From Odiellus spinosus (Eukaryota > Arthropoda > Arachnida > Opiliones > Phalangiidae), in NCBI GenBank assembly GCA_963920705.1, contig OY987225.1:30937538-31001537 (forward strand): a DNA stretch of 64,000 bases, given 5' to 3'. The notes beneath the pieces were generated by a model. That model was not told the origin of the DNA and made no database searches. It saw only the letters and a program-made list of their open reading frames with translations. Below, one piece after another: positions 31,501 through 46,592 of this stretch (within the stretch, counting starts at the first letter, position 1; each line of letters begins with the position of its first letter). Both the position numbers and the translations under genes were made by a program.

Positions 31501-34500
31501 AGAGAATAACACGGCTTGAATTAAATTTAAGAGCTTCGACCTTGGGAGGTCATCATTTTGATTTGATTCATTTTAGTAAACATCCTGATTTAGATACCGA
31601 GTGCATAATGACTAGCGTAAAGAGTGCATATAAAAAGTACCTGTAGGTCTAGAGTAGGGATGAACGGAATGGTCCTCAAGGTCAACGTCTTCCATGCCCT
31701 CTTCGAACGAAAGGTCACCGGGACCATTGCCAGGTCCCCAAGAATCTTCACGCAATAAATCGCAAGCTCGTTTCCATTCAGAAGCATTGTTCATCTAAAT
31801 TAAAACAACATTAAATATTAATTTCAAATTCATATTCTATCTTTGTCAAAACAATAACTAATTTCAAATATTATAGGCATAATTGTCTATACAACATACA
31901 TTAAAAGTAAATTTAAAAAGAGAGTTATTCTATGGATAATATTGAAATTAAAAAGTCCTTATATGGAGGTTATTTTTTTTTTAAGACTTTAGAGACAAAA
32001 AAAAGGCAATTAATTCAATGACATTGTAATTTCTAATGAACCTTCTAATATATGTATAAATAATACGGAGATATTCAACCATCCGTAAAGCGTGCTTAAC
32101 GATTTAAGTCGTGTGACTTAGTTCGTTACAAGTCGTTAATTTCAAGCTTTTTCTTCTTCAAAAAAAAATAATTTTGGAATATTTTATGTCTTCTCTTTTG
32201 GTACTCGAGATTCCATAGAAGTCTAATAATAAATGAACAACTCGAAGGTTGATTCTATGGAAAGATTAATTCTCATTCTTGCGAGGAGAATGAAAGAAAA
32301 ATTAAGAAAAGGCTTAAATTGGCAAACGTCCCATCGCTTTACAGATAATTCGCGTGGCTCGTCCTGAGACTCATCGACTCGAAAGACAGTTAACAAAGTG
32401 ATGTCACAAAATACTGCAAGACTAGGTATATTCTACAGACAGCAATTGCTTTTAAAGTCTATCAATTTATTCCGTGAAAAGTAAACAAACCCAAGTAACT
32501 AAATACTATCAGCAAAGGTCCAGTTTTACGCCCATAACTTAAAAATAAGTCAAAAAAGTCATCACCCCTGTCTGGCTAGAGTGATTTGGACTCTTCCTCG
32601 ATATTTTGAGTCGGGAGAGAGGGACGGAATTTAAGCGGGCCACGCTTTGAGGAATACTTAAATAACTTAAAAAATAAGTCAAAAAAGTCATCACCCCTGT
32701 CTGGCTAGAGTGATTTGGACTCTTCCTCGATATTTTGAGGCGGGAGAGAGGGACGGAATTTAAGTGGGCCGCGCTTGGAGGAATACTTTGGGAGAAAAAC
32801 CTAACACATTGGCACTACAACCTTCTTACATTCTGATTGTTTATCAATAACGTTTTTGGTTCAACGTTTAAGTACAATTTTACAAATGGTACATAATTAA
32901 ACCAGGGCAATACGAACACTACGATATTTCCTATATTGATATTAACGTTGTCAAGGCAACGTTATAAATCTCGGTAAATCTGAAATTTTAGCGTCTTTAT
33001 TTTAATCAATCATATAGACGCTATTTCCTTCTTGAAAGAGAAAAATTCACAACAGATAAGAAATCTAGGTCCACGCTAACCCGCTAGCGGAGACAATACC
33101 AAAATTATTTTATGTAACTCTCAATAAAAATTGCTTTTAAATTTTTACGAAAAAAAGTAAATTCTTTTTCGCTTTCCACAGAAAGTAGGAAAAGACTTAT
33201 ACGGTCCAATTCACAATTATTATTCAATTTGAGGAGGCAAAATAATAAACTTTTATTAGTTATTTCCTCGAAAAAGTAACGAAGAATATTTTTCAAGCGC
33301 GTGTGACACGTAAAGTAATTATGAAAGTATTTTAGCGCGAAATCTAGACGAAGTAGGGAACAGAAACACGAGATATAGCCATCTTTTCCCACCAGGCGGA
33401 CTAAATATTTATCCCAGCATGCAATTTAAATCCCTTAATTTCTGTCGTTGATTTCATGAAACACTCCAACAAGTGTGACGTCACATAATGTTGACTGTAG
33501 TTGACATATTGCAATGGTTCGTACAGAATTCCCTGACCGTTTCTAAATAATTTCCCTGGCCAATATCTTTAATAATTTACATGACTAGTCATATTTGTGA
33601 GCTCTCGGCAATGCACACGCGATTTGACACAAGCTGTTAATATCTCTGAGCAAACTATCGACCTGAATAATAGACTAAAATAATTATTTATTCTAATTAA
33701 ACATTTCCTTGACCTGTACTGAAATTCTTTATTTCCAAGGCTCATTTTTAAATTCCTCGAATTAATTTTTGGCCCATTTTCAAATTCCCTGACTTTTCCA
33801 GGTCGTGAAAGGGATTTCTATGGTTGATGTTAAGACTTCAAGATTTCACATGGACCAATAAAAATTAATATTCGCCCACGAATTTCCCTAGTATATATTT
33901 GAATAGTAATTATTAAATTCCGAAAGGATTTTTACTCGGAATTTCTTGTCAAGTTGTCACTGTCAATTTAATTTTTATTTTTGTTGACTTAATTTAAAGA
34001 ATCAGATTTATAGATTAGTAGCAAATATAAGTTTTTAGTAACGCTGAAATTTATTGGAAAAATAATTAGGCTACCATATTTTTGTTTAGCCCCGTTTTGA
34101 GGGCATTTTTCTTCCTTTTTTGCGAGTTCTATATTGAATATTGATCGATAATTAAAATGATAAGAATCTATTTTTGAAATATCTAGGTCTTCGGTAAACT
34201 TATTTTGAAACTCTTATATAAATTATTATTTATCTTAATTTGACAGCATCACGTACACAGAGCTACGTCGTACGTTGATATTTGTTACTTAAAAATTAGC
34301 TTGATATACAATTATTATTTCCCTGACTATTTGGGTAATTTTCTAATTCCATGACTTTTCCCTGATCTTAAGGGTTAAGGTTAATTTCCAAAATTTCCAA
34401 CTTATCCTCGAGATTAAGGGTTAATTTCCAAAATCCCTGATTTATCCGTGAGCTTAAGGGCTAATTTCCAAAATCCCTGATTTATCCCTGAGCTTAAGGG

Positions 34501-37500
34501 TTAATTTCCAACTTATCCCTGAGCTTAAGGGTTAATTTCCAAAATCCCTGATTTATCCCCGAGATTAAGGGTTAATTTCCAAAATCCCCGATTTATTCCT
34601 GAGCTTATAAGGGTTAATTTCCAAAATTACCGACTTAACCCCGAGCTTAAGGGTTAATTTCCAAAATCCCTGATTTATCCCTGAGCTTAAGGGTTAATTT
34701 CCAAAATCCCTGACTTTTCCCTGAGATTAAGGATTCATTTCAAAAATCCCTGACTTTTCCAGGTCGTGTACGAACGTTTTGAATAATTGATCACAGATCT
34801 ACAAGAATGACCCCGAAATTTTACAATTTGACCTTTGTTTCCAAGACGATTCAAAACTGTCTAAATTCTATTGTGTGAAAGCTCCTTAAGCGTTTATCTT
34901 CTGCTACTAGAGCCTGACCCTTTAAATTATAAAACATCAAATAAATAAATCAAGTACGATGTTAAAAATGGCCCAGATATCATTTTAAACAAATATAATG
35001 TTATGAAATCGAATAGAAAACTAGATCAAAGGGTATTAAAAATTGGGTTCAAGAAAATTAAAATCTATATCCTAGAAGTTCGATATAAAAGATGTAAATA
35101 TTTTTGTACCAAAAAGCTTTTTAAAGATAATTTTTTCCCATATTTAAAACTATAATTTATTAGCATTGAATCTTATCTCACAGGGAAAAAAGCGTTTATA
35201 AATGGGGCCCAGTCTTGTTCGGTTAGGGGGTCAATATGGGATTAAAGATATGTTTAAAATATTTTTTATTCTAAGTGCGTAACATTTTATAGCTTACATT
35301 TCACCTAGAGTTGTTAGCAAACAAATGTGCAAAAGACCGAGTTATCTCGGAGTGAAAAATCATAGAGATAAATGGAATTCTACCTTTAAACTCGATGTCA
35401 ATTCAAATTGAAATTACTATAAATGGTTCGTTTTAAATAGGAGGTCCCATATAATAATCAGGGTCTATTATATGAATTCACGCGAAATTCGTCTCAAATA
35501 GTTTAGACTTAACGTATCAAGAACAAGTTTCTAAAACTATTTTTAAACTCGATGAGATTAAGCATTGTGTATCAATAAACCTCGGCTTTAACTATAATGC
35601 ATTCTTTGTAACATTCTTTCGATTTTCTCCTATTCGAAAACCAATATTCTTGACTATTTTTCTTCCCAATTAAATTTAACATTACGTATAAATCCGCCGT
35701 GACTACGACTCTTGTGCAAGGTTCATCGCTAACAAAAGTGAAACTCTACATCCCTCCACATTCCAGTGAGTCGTGGGACGTCGAGACAGTTTTTTTGCTT
35801 CATTTCAACGAGAGCTTTTGCTTTTTTTTTTTTTTTTTTCCCTGTAGCCATAAGAAATACCTATTTTTCATCAGTTTACATCTATTTCCGCAATTAGCCC
35901 TATCAAAACAATTTGAATAAAAAGATTCAAGGGAAGATTTCAAACTGAACAAAGCTGTTGAAAGTATTATTTCAGAGTTTACTACAAAATCTTAGATATA
36001 AATTAACTTTTCAACAACTACTTTTGTCAAATTTAGGAACGAAAAATAGCGTTGGTGATTTTTATTCATTTTAGGCGAAATTACGTTTCTAGAACATTTT
36101 AGATTAATTGTCATAAAGTCAGAAGTGAGGGCTTCAATTAGCCAATATCTTAAACAAATGATTGTTGGTCTTCTAACAAAGTAAAAGTCATCTTTTCTTA
36201 AGTCGCAGTTCCCCAATCAAACAAGACCTTAATGGGTGTTGGAGCGGGTACCCGAATAAACTACGGGTACCCGAATAACATTTACATTAAAATGTATTTG
36301 ATTATTTTCTTCTGACTACATGATAATTATAATCAAAGCATTTATTTGGGCCCTCACTTGAGCTTTTCAGACATTTAGTCTAAAAAAATTGTCTATTAAC
36401 GTATCTCCCTCCTGATAGGCTTATCAAGGTTTTAATGTTCAAACAGTTGCATTATATTTTGACCAATAAAGCTTTAAAATTTTGGCGATTTTTTAAATCA
36501 ATTGTTAATTTAAAGCTTTCGTGATTCTTTATTATATGTCATAATTCTGTGAGAGAGATCTGACAAGTTTGCACACAATACTAATATTTCAAAACTAGCT
36601 CGAGTATTATGATTCATAATATACAACTGTATCTCTCGATTCAACCATGATTCAACCCAGAGTTTAGAATTAAAGAGAAACGTTTAATTTAAGCCTTATT
36701 CTCCGAATATTTTGTGGGCTTCTTGTACCAATATAAGAACTCGATAATAAATTAATAATAATTGATGTTTTAAATGAAATCTTCAATCACTTTAAAAACC
36801 TACTTAATGTGACAATAGAAACCAAAGTCGGGGTGAAAGATTTGTTTGATATTGTAAGGATGTCAGTGGGCGTATCTCTTTGGAACGAAATGATACTACT
36901 TCTAAGACAATGAATTAAAAACTTGTTTCAGCATTGAAATAAAATTCGATTTATAGTATGGAACATTTGTTTTTGTAATTAGGTTTCTAATGTAAATAGC
37001 AAGAGTAAAAATAATAAAAAAAATCACTATTAGTTTAAAAAAAAACAGAAGAGATTAACTAGGTCCAAATTCATAATTATTTGATCATAATATAATAAAA
37101 TTGCTTCTTAAACGAGGCATAAAATTACTCTCGCTTAATAACAAATTAGTGTCTAGGACTAACGTCTCCGAATGTAAAACTATTACTTTCTTAAACTAGG
37201 GAAATGGCAATTACTGATTAATTAGGCTTACTGTGTTTTACAAAACTTCATCATTAATTCAAGAGGACGTAATCGTAAAAATGACTAACTCATGACTTAT
37301 TCAAAATCGTTATTACACGTAAAACGCGGGTTGTATAAGGAAAAAGTTATTTACCAATTTTTGTAGGTCGTCTTTACCCCCAACGTGCTTACTACCGATA
37401 AAAACTTGAGGAACTGTTCTTTTGCCACCAGTTTTTCGTATCATTTCCTCGCGTAAAATTGGATTAATGTCCAAATTGAGTTCGATGTACCCTAATCCTT

Positions 37501-37576
37501 TGCCGGCTAACATGGCTTTAGCTTGTTGACACTGTACGCAATCTCGAACCGTGTAAACCACAACTTGATCTCTCAT
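26100..37576 (-). CDS. glutaredoxin-DEP-DUF547 fusion protein
   Basis: Nine phase-consistent exons: 37576-37355, 31794-31641, 31053-30901, 30835-30659, 29846-29773, 28403-28206, 27453-27214, 26687-26547, 26222-26100, giving 493 codons. I start at the ATG at 37576, since the open frame upstream has no ATG. Residues 1-74 are a glutaredoxin fold: VVVYTVRDCVQC with a C-x-x-C pair (Cys13, Cys16), the TVPQVFIG glutathione-binding loop and GGKDDLQKL. An acidic linker (DVDLEDHSVHP) follows. Then comes a DEP-type domain (SRLTHGHCTRNCSSFTGQDLVDWL, Cys-Gln-Ile-Gly-Gln) and, in the C-terminal half, a DUF547 region (DTLAFFVNLYNSLVVHSI, EIEHGILRGN, DPRKKLSLP, HFALVCGTQGCP), ending YIPYDWSSNS. Redox adaptor is a reasonable guess; the function of DUF547 is unknown to me. 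The first intron (5.6 kb) is far longer than the others and full of repeats. Confidence 0.88.
26310..26400. repeat. dispersed ggtaat/attacc repeat
   Basis: Direct copy of the repeat at about 12590-12690; the copy at 16560-16670 is inverted. The shared core includes gtttactctgataaaatta followed by ccaaaattggtaatt. Here it lies just downstream of the penultimate exon of the glutaredoxin-DEP-DUF547 gene, in an intron. Confidence 0.6.
27735..28110. repeat. intronic minisatellite, about 45-bp unit
   Basis: Seven to eight imperfect copies of a unit containing gttaaacataactgtaggRc and cattgtggagggcaattac. Lies in the intron between the 28403-28206 and 27453-27214 exons of the DUF547 gene. Open frames on both strands in this array are produced by the repetition and are not genes. 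Confidence 0.9.
28479..28518. repeat. 40-bp poly(A) run
   Basis: Forty consecutive A on the plus strand within an intron of the minus-strand DUF547 gene. On the gene's sense strand it is poly(T). It could be the tail of a decayed retroelement, but no body is recognisable. Confidence 0.8.
28880..29190. repeat. dispersed 'ccctgac' low-complexity repeat
   Basis: Loose array of ttccctgacc/tttccctgac phrases inside a DUF547-gene intron. The same phrases recur at about 33520-33810, as an ordered tandem array at 34370-34760, and in reverse near 50030-50110. Confidence 0.55.
29935..30311. repeat. inverted 'gatcgac' repeat with CCTAA centre
   Basis: The left arm (29935-30135) repeats a unit of about 18-37 bp built on cttgatcgactcccaaatga. 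The right arm (about 30218-30311) carries the reverse complement (tcgatcaaatgggagtcgat). The single-copy centre contains about four CCTAA units (aaccctaacctaacctaacc, about 30174-30194), the arthropod telomere motif. Lies in an intron of the DUF547 gene. Confidence 0.85.
32534..32789. repeat. 128-bp tandem duplication
   Basis: Two near-identical 128-bp copies (32534-32661, 32662-32789) containing aaaaaagtcatcacccctgt and gatattttgag. The few differences (agtcggg/aggcggg, gcgggcc/gtgggcc) indicate a recent duplication. A diverged, inverted single copy with extra flanking homology lies at 980-1130. Confidence 0.92.
34370..34760. repeat. about 40-bp tandem array
   Basis: About nine to ten copies of a roughly 40-bp unit with ccctgatttatccctgagct followed by taagggttaatttccaaaat. 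Copy lengths vary slightly. It sits in the large intron and is the most ordered example of the ccctgac repeat family seen elsewhere in the window. Confidence 0.9.
36247..36277. other. paired GGGTACCC palindromes
   Basis: Two copies of cgggtacccgaataa with the 8-bp palindrome GGGTACCC, about 20 bp apart, within the large intron. It could be a duplicated protein-binding site or a small repeat. Confidence 0.5.
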
Positions 37577-38983
37577 TTCGTTAATTATTTTGAGGTCAAA
37601 AAACAACTTCCGTTTGTTAGAAAAAACCGCGAAATCTGAAGCTTTTTTTTTTTGGACTTGAGGATAAAAAAATGAACTAAGAATTTGAATTATTTGTTTA
37701 GCTCATCGCGACGGGGGATTTATGATGAATAACAGTTGTAGTTTTTGTTTGTGTAAAAAACAAAAAAGTTATTTATAGATTTCAGCGGGACATCAAAATG
37801 TTTTTGGCAAACTTGATAACTGTGGGTGCCGAAGAGATAGTTAGGGACGAAACCTCGTTTGCAGAAGGCTTGATAAAAACACAAATGTTTCTAAGGGGGA
37901 TTTTTGGCAAAGGGTTCCGAATCGCGATAAAAAAAGCTCAAAATAGCGGTCATTTAAGAGTTGCGACGTGTTTTATAACGATGGTATCGCCAGTTAAAGG
38001 TCTAGGACGCATCCCGGATGCATCTAATTTACTCGGTTGATGATGATGAAAACATTACCGCGAGAACGCGACAATTTTTTGCTCGGGTGCGAGCAAACTT
38101 TGGCGCGGTCACCACTTTCCCGGTTAAAAAACGAATGCCAAAAAATCGCGACTGGAGATGAGCGTTTCAAAAGTTCGCCTTTTTTTTCGCGCCCTACTTT
38201 TACCTCCCCTTTTCCTTTCCTTGTTTACGTAGTTGTCATGGAAACGAGGGCAATTTTCCCTAGTAGCTAGAGCCATCTATTACACGTTTTAGTTTTACAA
38301 GTTCAGTGCTTGTAATCGAAGTAACCGGTATTCAATGAATATAAACCAAAAATCAGTTTGTGGTCAAGATGTCAAGCCATGAAAGTGGTTACGTTTATGG
38401 CCTACACGTTGGCAGCTGAACTTTACCATAAACTTTTAGTGTATATTGTAAAAATCTTAATACCAAGAAGTCATTTATGTACCTAAGAACATGCAGGCTA
38501 ACTAAACTGTTCTAAACCGATCCATGGTGAAACCATAACCATAAACTTTTAGTGTATATTGTAAAAATCTTAATACCATGAAGTCATTTATGTAACTAAG
38601 AACATGCAGGCTAACTAAACTGTTCTAAACCGATCCATGGTGAAACCAAATCGAAAATAATACATTAAAATCCGAAAGTATTAAACTGAAGCTACAAGGC
38701 ATTGTTTATGAAATTAGCCTCAGAATAAAAATGAAATGCTCACTAGTAAGCTCTGCTTTTCGAGATGATAGCTAATTTTGGTAACCAGAGGCTAATGCTG
38801 TACTCTATTCCCAGGTTCTTGTGTACATGAATGAGTTCTTGTTAATTCTAAATTAAAAACCCCGGGGACTTTTTTAAGACACCAGCGCCGCCAATCTGAA
38901 GTAATAAAACCAGAATCCATTGCCAATAAAACTGCTCAACGCTGTACGAGACTATTAAAAGTATTTAAAACTAATTATCAGAC
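37577..38983. promoter_or_regulatory. divergent 5' region of the glutaredoxin-DEP-DUF547 and Prx3 genes
   Basis: 1.4-kb spacer between the ATG of the minus-strand redox fusion gene and that of Prx3 (+). It must contain both promoters, and two thiol-redox genes sharing a head-to-head spacer is notable. Open frames at 37798-38270 show no family resemblance and I leave them out. A 113-bp tandem duplication (38426-38651) lies in the middle. Confidence 0.5.
38426..38651. repeat. 113-bp tandem duplication between divergent redox genes
   Basis: Two almost identical 113-bp copies (38426-38538 and 38539-38651), from ccataaacttttagtgta to gatccatggtgaaacc. Only a few substitutions are seen, so the duplication is recent. 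Confidence 0.92.
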
Positions 38984-39664
38984 ATGGCTTCTTTGGGTAT
39001 GCTTAGTCGTTATGGTAAAAATATAGTTACTACTTCCATCAGAAACATCAGATACTTGCAAACTAGTTCTAAATTACTCTCAGTAAAAGTACAAAAACCA
39101 GCGCCAGATTTCAAGGGTACAGCAGTAGTCAATAGTCAATTTCAAGAAATCCAACTATCTGATTATAAGGGCAAATATCTGGTTATCTTTTTCTACCCAT
39201 TGGATTTCACTTTCGTTTGCCCAACAGAGATTATCGCTTTTAGCGACCGCGTTGAAGAATTCAAGAAAATCAACACCGAAGTCATAGCTGTCTCAACCGA
39301 TTCGCATTTCAGCCATCTGGCCTGGACCAACCAATCCCGTAAAGAAGGCGGTTTAGGACCTATGAAAATTCCCCTGTTGGCTGATTTCACTAAAAGCATC
39401 GCTAGAGATTACGGGGTATTGATTGAAGATGCCGGGATCGCGTTAAGAGGACTATTCATCATTGATCCGGAAGGCATTGTAAAACAAGTTACCATCAACG
39501 ATTTACCGGTTGGAAGATCAGTTGATGAAACTTTGAGGCTGGTAAAAGCTTTTCAATTCGTCGAGAAACATGGCGAAGTCTGTCCCGCAGGTTGGACTCC
39601 CGATAGTCCATCAATTAAACCTGATCCAAAAAAATCTAAAGAATACTTCAATAAAGTTAATTAG
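38984..39664 (+). CDS. Prx3: mitochondrial 2-Cys peroxiredoxin (Prx3)
   Basis: Single-exon gene of 226 codons. Thiol peroxidase that reduces H2O2 and peroxynitrite, recycled by thioredoxin in the mitochondrial matrix. The N-terminal 35 or so residues ([20 protein letters not shown]...) are basic, hydroxylated and free of acids, a mitochondrial presequence. The peroxidatic Cys is in [13 protein letters not shown] and the resolving Cys in GEVCPAGW. The GGLG motif ([12 protein letters not shown]) and C-terminal YF motif (EYFNKVN) mark the eukaryotic, overoxidation-sensitive 2-Cys class. Length is normal. Absence of introns contrasts with its neighbours, so it could be an old retrocopy that replaced the parent gene, though the frame and motifs are perfect. 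It is divergent from the glutaredoxin fusion gene and convergent with the MOSPD1-like gene. Confidence 0.96.
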   Translation: MASLGMLSRYGKNIVTTSIRNIRYLQTSSKLLSVKVQKPAPDFKGTAVVNSQFQEIQLSDYKGKYLVIFFYPLDFTFVCPTEIIAFSDRVEEFKKINTEVIAVSTDSHFSHLAWTNQSRKEGGLGPMKIPLLADFTKSIARDYGVLIEDAGIALRGLFIIDPEGIVKQVTINDLPVGRSVDETLRLVKAFQFVEKHGEVCPAGWTPDSPSIKPDPKKSKEYFNKVN

Positions 39665-40044
39665 AATGAATTATTCTCAGTTTAAATTTGAAAAGAGCAT
39701 TTATTTTACATTTAAATTGGCGAAGGAAATTCCTCTTTACATTTAATTATATTATATATTATTATTGTACAGATTTGGTTCGTTTTCTCGTAATAAAAAG
39801 AGAACTTAATTTTCCCGAAACACATCATTTATCTTCGCTTAAATTTCTTGCATGTTTTTATAAAATTATTAAAAATACCCTAAAAGTCAACACAAATGTA
39901 TTTTGCTTTAAAAATATATCAGTTTGATACTTTTTGCAAATTCACACTCTCACAAACACTTTTGTCAGCCAAATGAACGAACAAACCTTAATATTGGTAA
40001 TGTTTTACCATTATTTGACATGATGAGTAAAATTAACAGAAGTA
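39665..40044. other. 3' spacer between Prx3 and MOSPD1-like gene
   Basis: AT-rich 380 bp between two convergent genes, presumably mostly 3'UTR of both. Open frames seen here are artefacts. Confidence 0.5.
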
Positions 40045-43431
<3,387 letters not shown>

Positions 43432-44835
43432 TCAGTGCTCTTCGTACGGTTTTAGTTCTTTAATCTGTTTTATCAAATAGGCTTTTTCATCGTTAAACTG
43501 TTCGTCGTCGGAACGATCAGTATGAAATTTTGTCAGAAAATCTACAAATTTATCTTTGTTTCTTAACAATATGTCTAGAATCGGTTTTGGCTTGTTCGGA
43601 TTGGCCACAAACACCTAAAAAATGATTAATTTCTTAAGAGATTTTGAAGATGATGAAAAATGTTAACAGTATCCACTGATCTTTTGCCCAGCAAGATTTT
43701 TATTACCTGTAAAAGGATATTTAATCTTACCTTAAAAACGTGGAAGGCTTCAAATTGGATATTTCGACTCTTTTCGCGCAACATGTGCATCATCAACTTT
43801 AAATTATCAGGATTTGATATATAACGCGTCATTATTGTGAAATTGTGCCGGTCCAATAATAGTTCGCCTAAAAGCTGATTTTAAATAAGATTTTCAAATC
43901 AAATTAAAAGAGAATAACTAATTAAATATCAAATTCATATTTTAAAACTTACTTTTAAAGATTGCCGTCTAGTAACGTAATTTTCAGAACTGAGTAACTG
44001 CTGGTAATGTTCGAAAACTTTATCATAATTGTTTTCTAAAAATTCAGCGCACAGAATTTTGTGTCGCGTGAGAAGCTCCTGTAATTAACTTAAATTAAAA
44101 ATTTTTTCCATGACTCGAAACCCCAAAAAACAGGACAAAGTTAAACTTACTTTAAAAGTAGAAAAGGCATCTGATGCGATATCGAAAGTGGAAACTTCGA
44201 CATATTTGAAAAAGTTGTAAAAGGCATCGGAATATAACATAATCTTGGCCAAGGCCTCATTTCGAGCGCATTCTCGCAACATTGTGCCGCAATTTAAAGC
44301 TATTTCTTGTTTCTCATACCTTCAATCCCATTTTATTTCAGTTAGTTTTAGAGAGACGCGAATCGGAAAGTAGAGTTAACTTACCCCGACATTAGGGTAA
44401 AGAGAATTTCCGGTTTTGTGCAAATATATTCGACAGTCGGAGATCGTGTGCCAATTTGACGACGTAAAATATTGTTAAATATTTGGGCCACATCCTTTTT
44501 ACCCTCAAAATCAATTTTTTGCAAATTTTGAATGAGTAGTAGGAGTAGATGCGTATTGTATAATTCCTGAGCCAGCTGCGCTACCACGATATCAGTTTGG
44601 GGTTCTTGATCGCAAGTACCGTAAAGCATGTTTTTCATCAACACCAAATTCTTTGAAACATCTTCTTGCGCCTATTATTTTTAATTTTCCAGCCATTAAA
44701 CTCCTCTATTTCCGCATGATTATATTTTTTTACCTTCTCCGCTTTCTTATCCCCTCTTTCTAGAGCCTGAACCGCTTCTTTAAGAGCTTTAACAAGCTCG
44801 TAAGGGCTTTTTTGCGATTTTCCAAAGAGGGGCAT
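43432..44835 (-). CDS. Mo25: Mo25/CAB39 scaffold protein
   Basis: Six exons: 44835-44734, 44671-44385, 44319-44151, 44078-43953, 43874-43731, 43614-43432, giving 336 codons, the usual length for the family. Mo25 is a helical-repeat scaffold that, with the pseudokinase STRAD, activates LKB1 and also activates SPAK/OSR1 and MST kinases in the cytoplasm. The match is residue-for-residue in many blocks: [100 protein letters not shown]. The last residues (KELKPYEEH) are shorter than the vertebrate tail. Introns are small except around the 5' side; the 5'UTR was not resolved. Confidence 0.97.
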
Positions 44836-46592
44836 AGCGCTGTGAAAAAAATCCAGGGAGACGAATAAAAATAAAGCTCCCTAACCTTTGTAAGGCAGGG
44901 ATTTCTGAAAATTAACTTGGTGTTAAATGATTGTTTAATTATGAAAATGACATAATTTTACACCTACCTTAATGAGGTTAAGTTGGTATGTTTAAATTTA
45001 CTTCCAACTATATTCCTTCACAAACTATCAATCAACATAGTTCAAATTGTAGTTGCGTAATGAAGCCAAATCTTGATTGCAAAGTAGGAAGATATGATCG
45101 TTTGTTATAATGTTTCACAAATATTTAATATCTAGGTCTATCCTGATTTCCCGATGAAGCCAATTTAACATTAACAAGAAAACTACCTTAGCAAAGGCCT
45201 AACTTAGGTTTAACCGTGTAAAAATATGCCCGTACTACTGAGTCCTACTGAGTCAGTAGTTTAGTTTGTTCCCAAGTTCCTTCCTTCCATCGCTTCCTAA
45301 GCCTAGCTTACTTAACGACGTAGTTTCAGTTTTGATTCATAAAACTTTTTTCCCACATTTATGCCTATTTTATTATGGTCTAAATAAACTATTACGACTT
45401 ACTAGGCGATATGATATCCTTTGAGGATGGCGACTCTTTATTAAAATATACTATTCATGAAATTATATTGGCGAAATAGGCCAACCGCGAAACGTACGCG
45501 AGAAGTAAGAGGCCTACTTTAATGAACGGGTGACTTCAAAGGAAAACGGTAGAATTGGTAGAATCTACAGGCGAAGTTACGGGTATTATTTCACCAAAAA
45601 GGGGGACCAGCGATAAATGAACAAAAAGGGGGCGGTAAGGGCTAGTTCATTTTATGGCTTCATTTCTTTATGGAATATTCCATTTATAGGTTATCCCCTT
45701 AGAGGGAAAAACAGCGGGGAGTAAATATATCACGTGGTACAAAACGAACCAATCGTATCTTTGTATTTATAACAAACATCCCACTGGCTAGACATTTTTA
45801 GACCAAGACTTTAGTTTAGGCCTATTTATATCTCGATTCAGTCGTTTACAAATCTTATAGACGTCTGGATAGAACAAATTATTTCGTAAGTAATTATTTT
45901 ATTAACAACGATATTTTTGAATGTATGATTATTCCAGTATGATTGAATTATAGAAATATTACAATCATTAATTTATGTGACAAGCTAAGCCTATTTCTAA
46001 GCCTGAAGTTCTCGCCTCTCGGCCCGGGTTCCCTTTAACCTTTGCTTTGGTCAAAACTCTTTGAGGTAAAAAATAGACCAGGAAGCTCAAGATGAGTTAT
46101 TTTTCCGTGGTATCGAGATAAATAACGGATAAACAATATGGTTAGACCTATTTTAAAAGTTTTGTGAAGATTTCATGGGCTATAAAAGCAGGCCTACTTT
46201 CTTTCCAAGCCGCGAGGGAAATAATTTTCTATGTACCGTAAGCGCCAGAGATAAATATTTTCTTGGGTGTGTTCCCAAATTTTTCTACTATAACTAAACT
46301 GGAAAAATAGCCGAGGTTGTTTTGAAGGAACGAACGCGAACGATCCTTGGCTTCGTTTAAAAAGCTTCGCCGCGATAGAAACCAAACTAAAACCCTAGCA
46401 AAAACTGGGCTAGAAACATTTCCCGATTTTGTCGCGCTTAGAACTGACAACAGTTTAGAATTCAGGAGAAATAAAAGGCTTCTCAAATAATATTTTTATA
46501 TAAAGCCAAGGCTTAGATAGTTTCTAATTAATAATTATCAACTTCTCAAACCTAAGTCTTTAATGGTCAGTTAAATATAAACAACCAAAAAA
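44836..46592. other. divergent spacer between Mo25 and F-box gene
   Basis: 1.8 kb containing the 5' regions of Mo25 (-) and the F-box gene (+). No gene can be supported. Contains several TAGGCCTA/AAGCCTA motifs (near 45823, 45990, 46191 and 46504). Confidence 0.5.

Larger units (their letters stand above)
31795..37354. other. large first intron of the glutaredoxin-DEP-DUF547 gene
   Basis: 5.56 kb between the glutaredoxin exon and the acidic-linker exon. It contains the tandem pair at 32534-32789, ccctgac repeats at 33520-34760, a T-run near 35822 and a double GGGTACCC at 36247-36277. No nested gene can be supported: open frames at 33105-33392, 35699-35920 and 35992-36216 are AT-driven and show no domain. 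Confidence 0.6.

Noticed and set aside
37313-37606. Extended N terminus and read-through end of the glutaredoxin exon as a stand-alone glutaredoxin gene
   Set aside because: The upstream frame lacks an ATG. The GGKDDLQKL end coincides with a GT donor whose phase fits the next exon, and a stand-alone protein would lack the final helix.
37798-38270. Two overlapping open frames of about 80 codons upstream of Prx3
   Set aside because: No family resemblance, composition unlike coding DNA here, and a location in a divergent promoter spacer.
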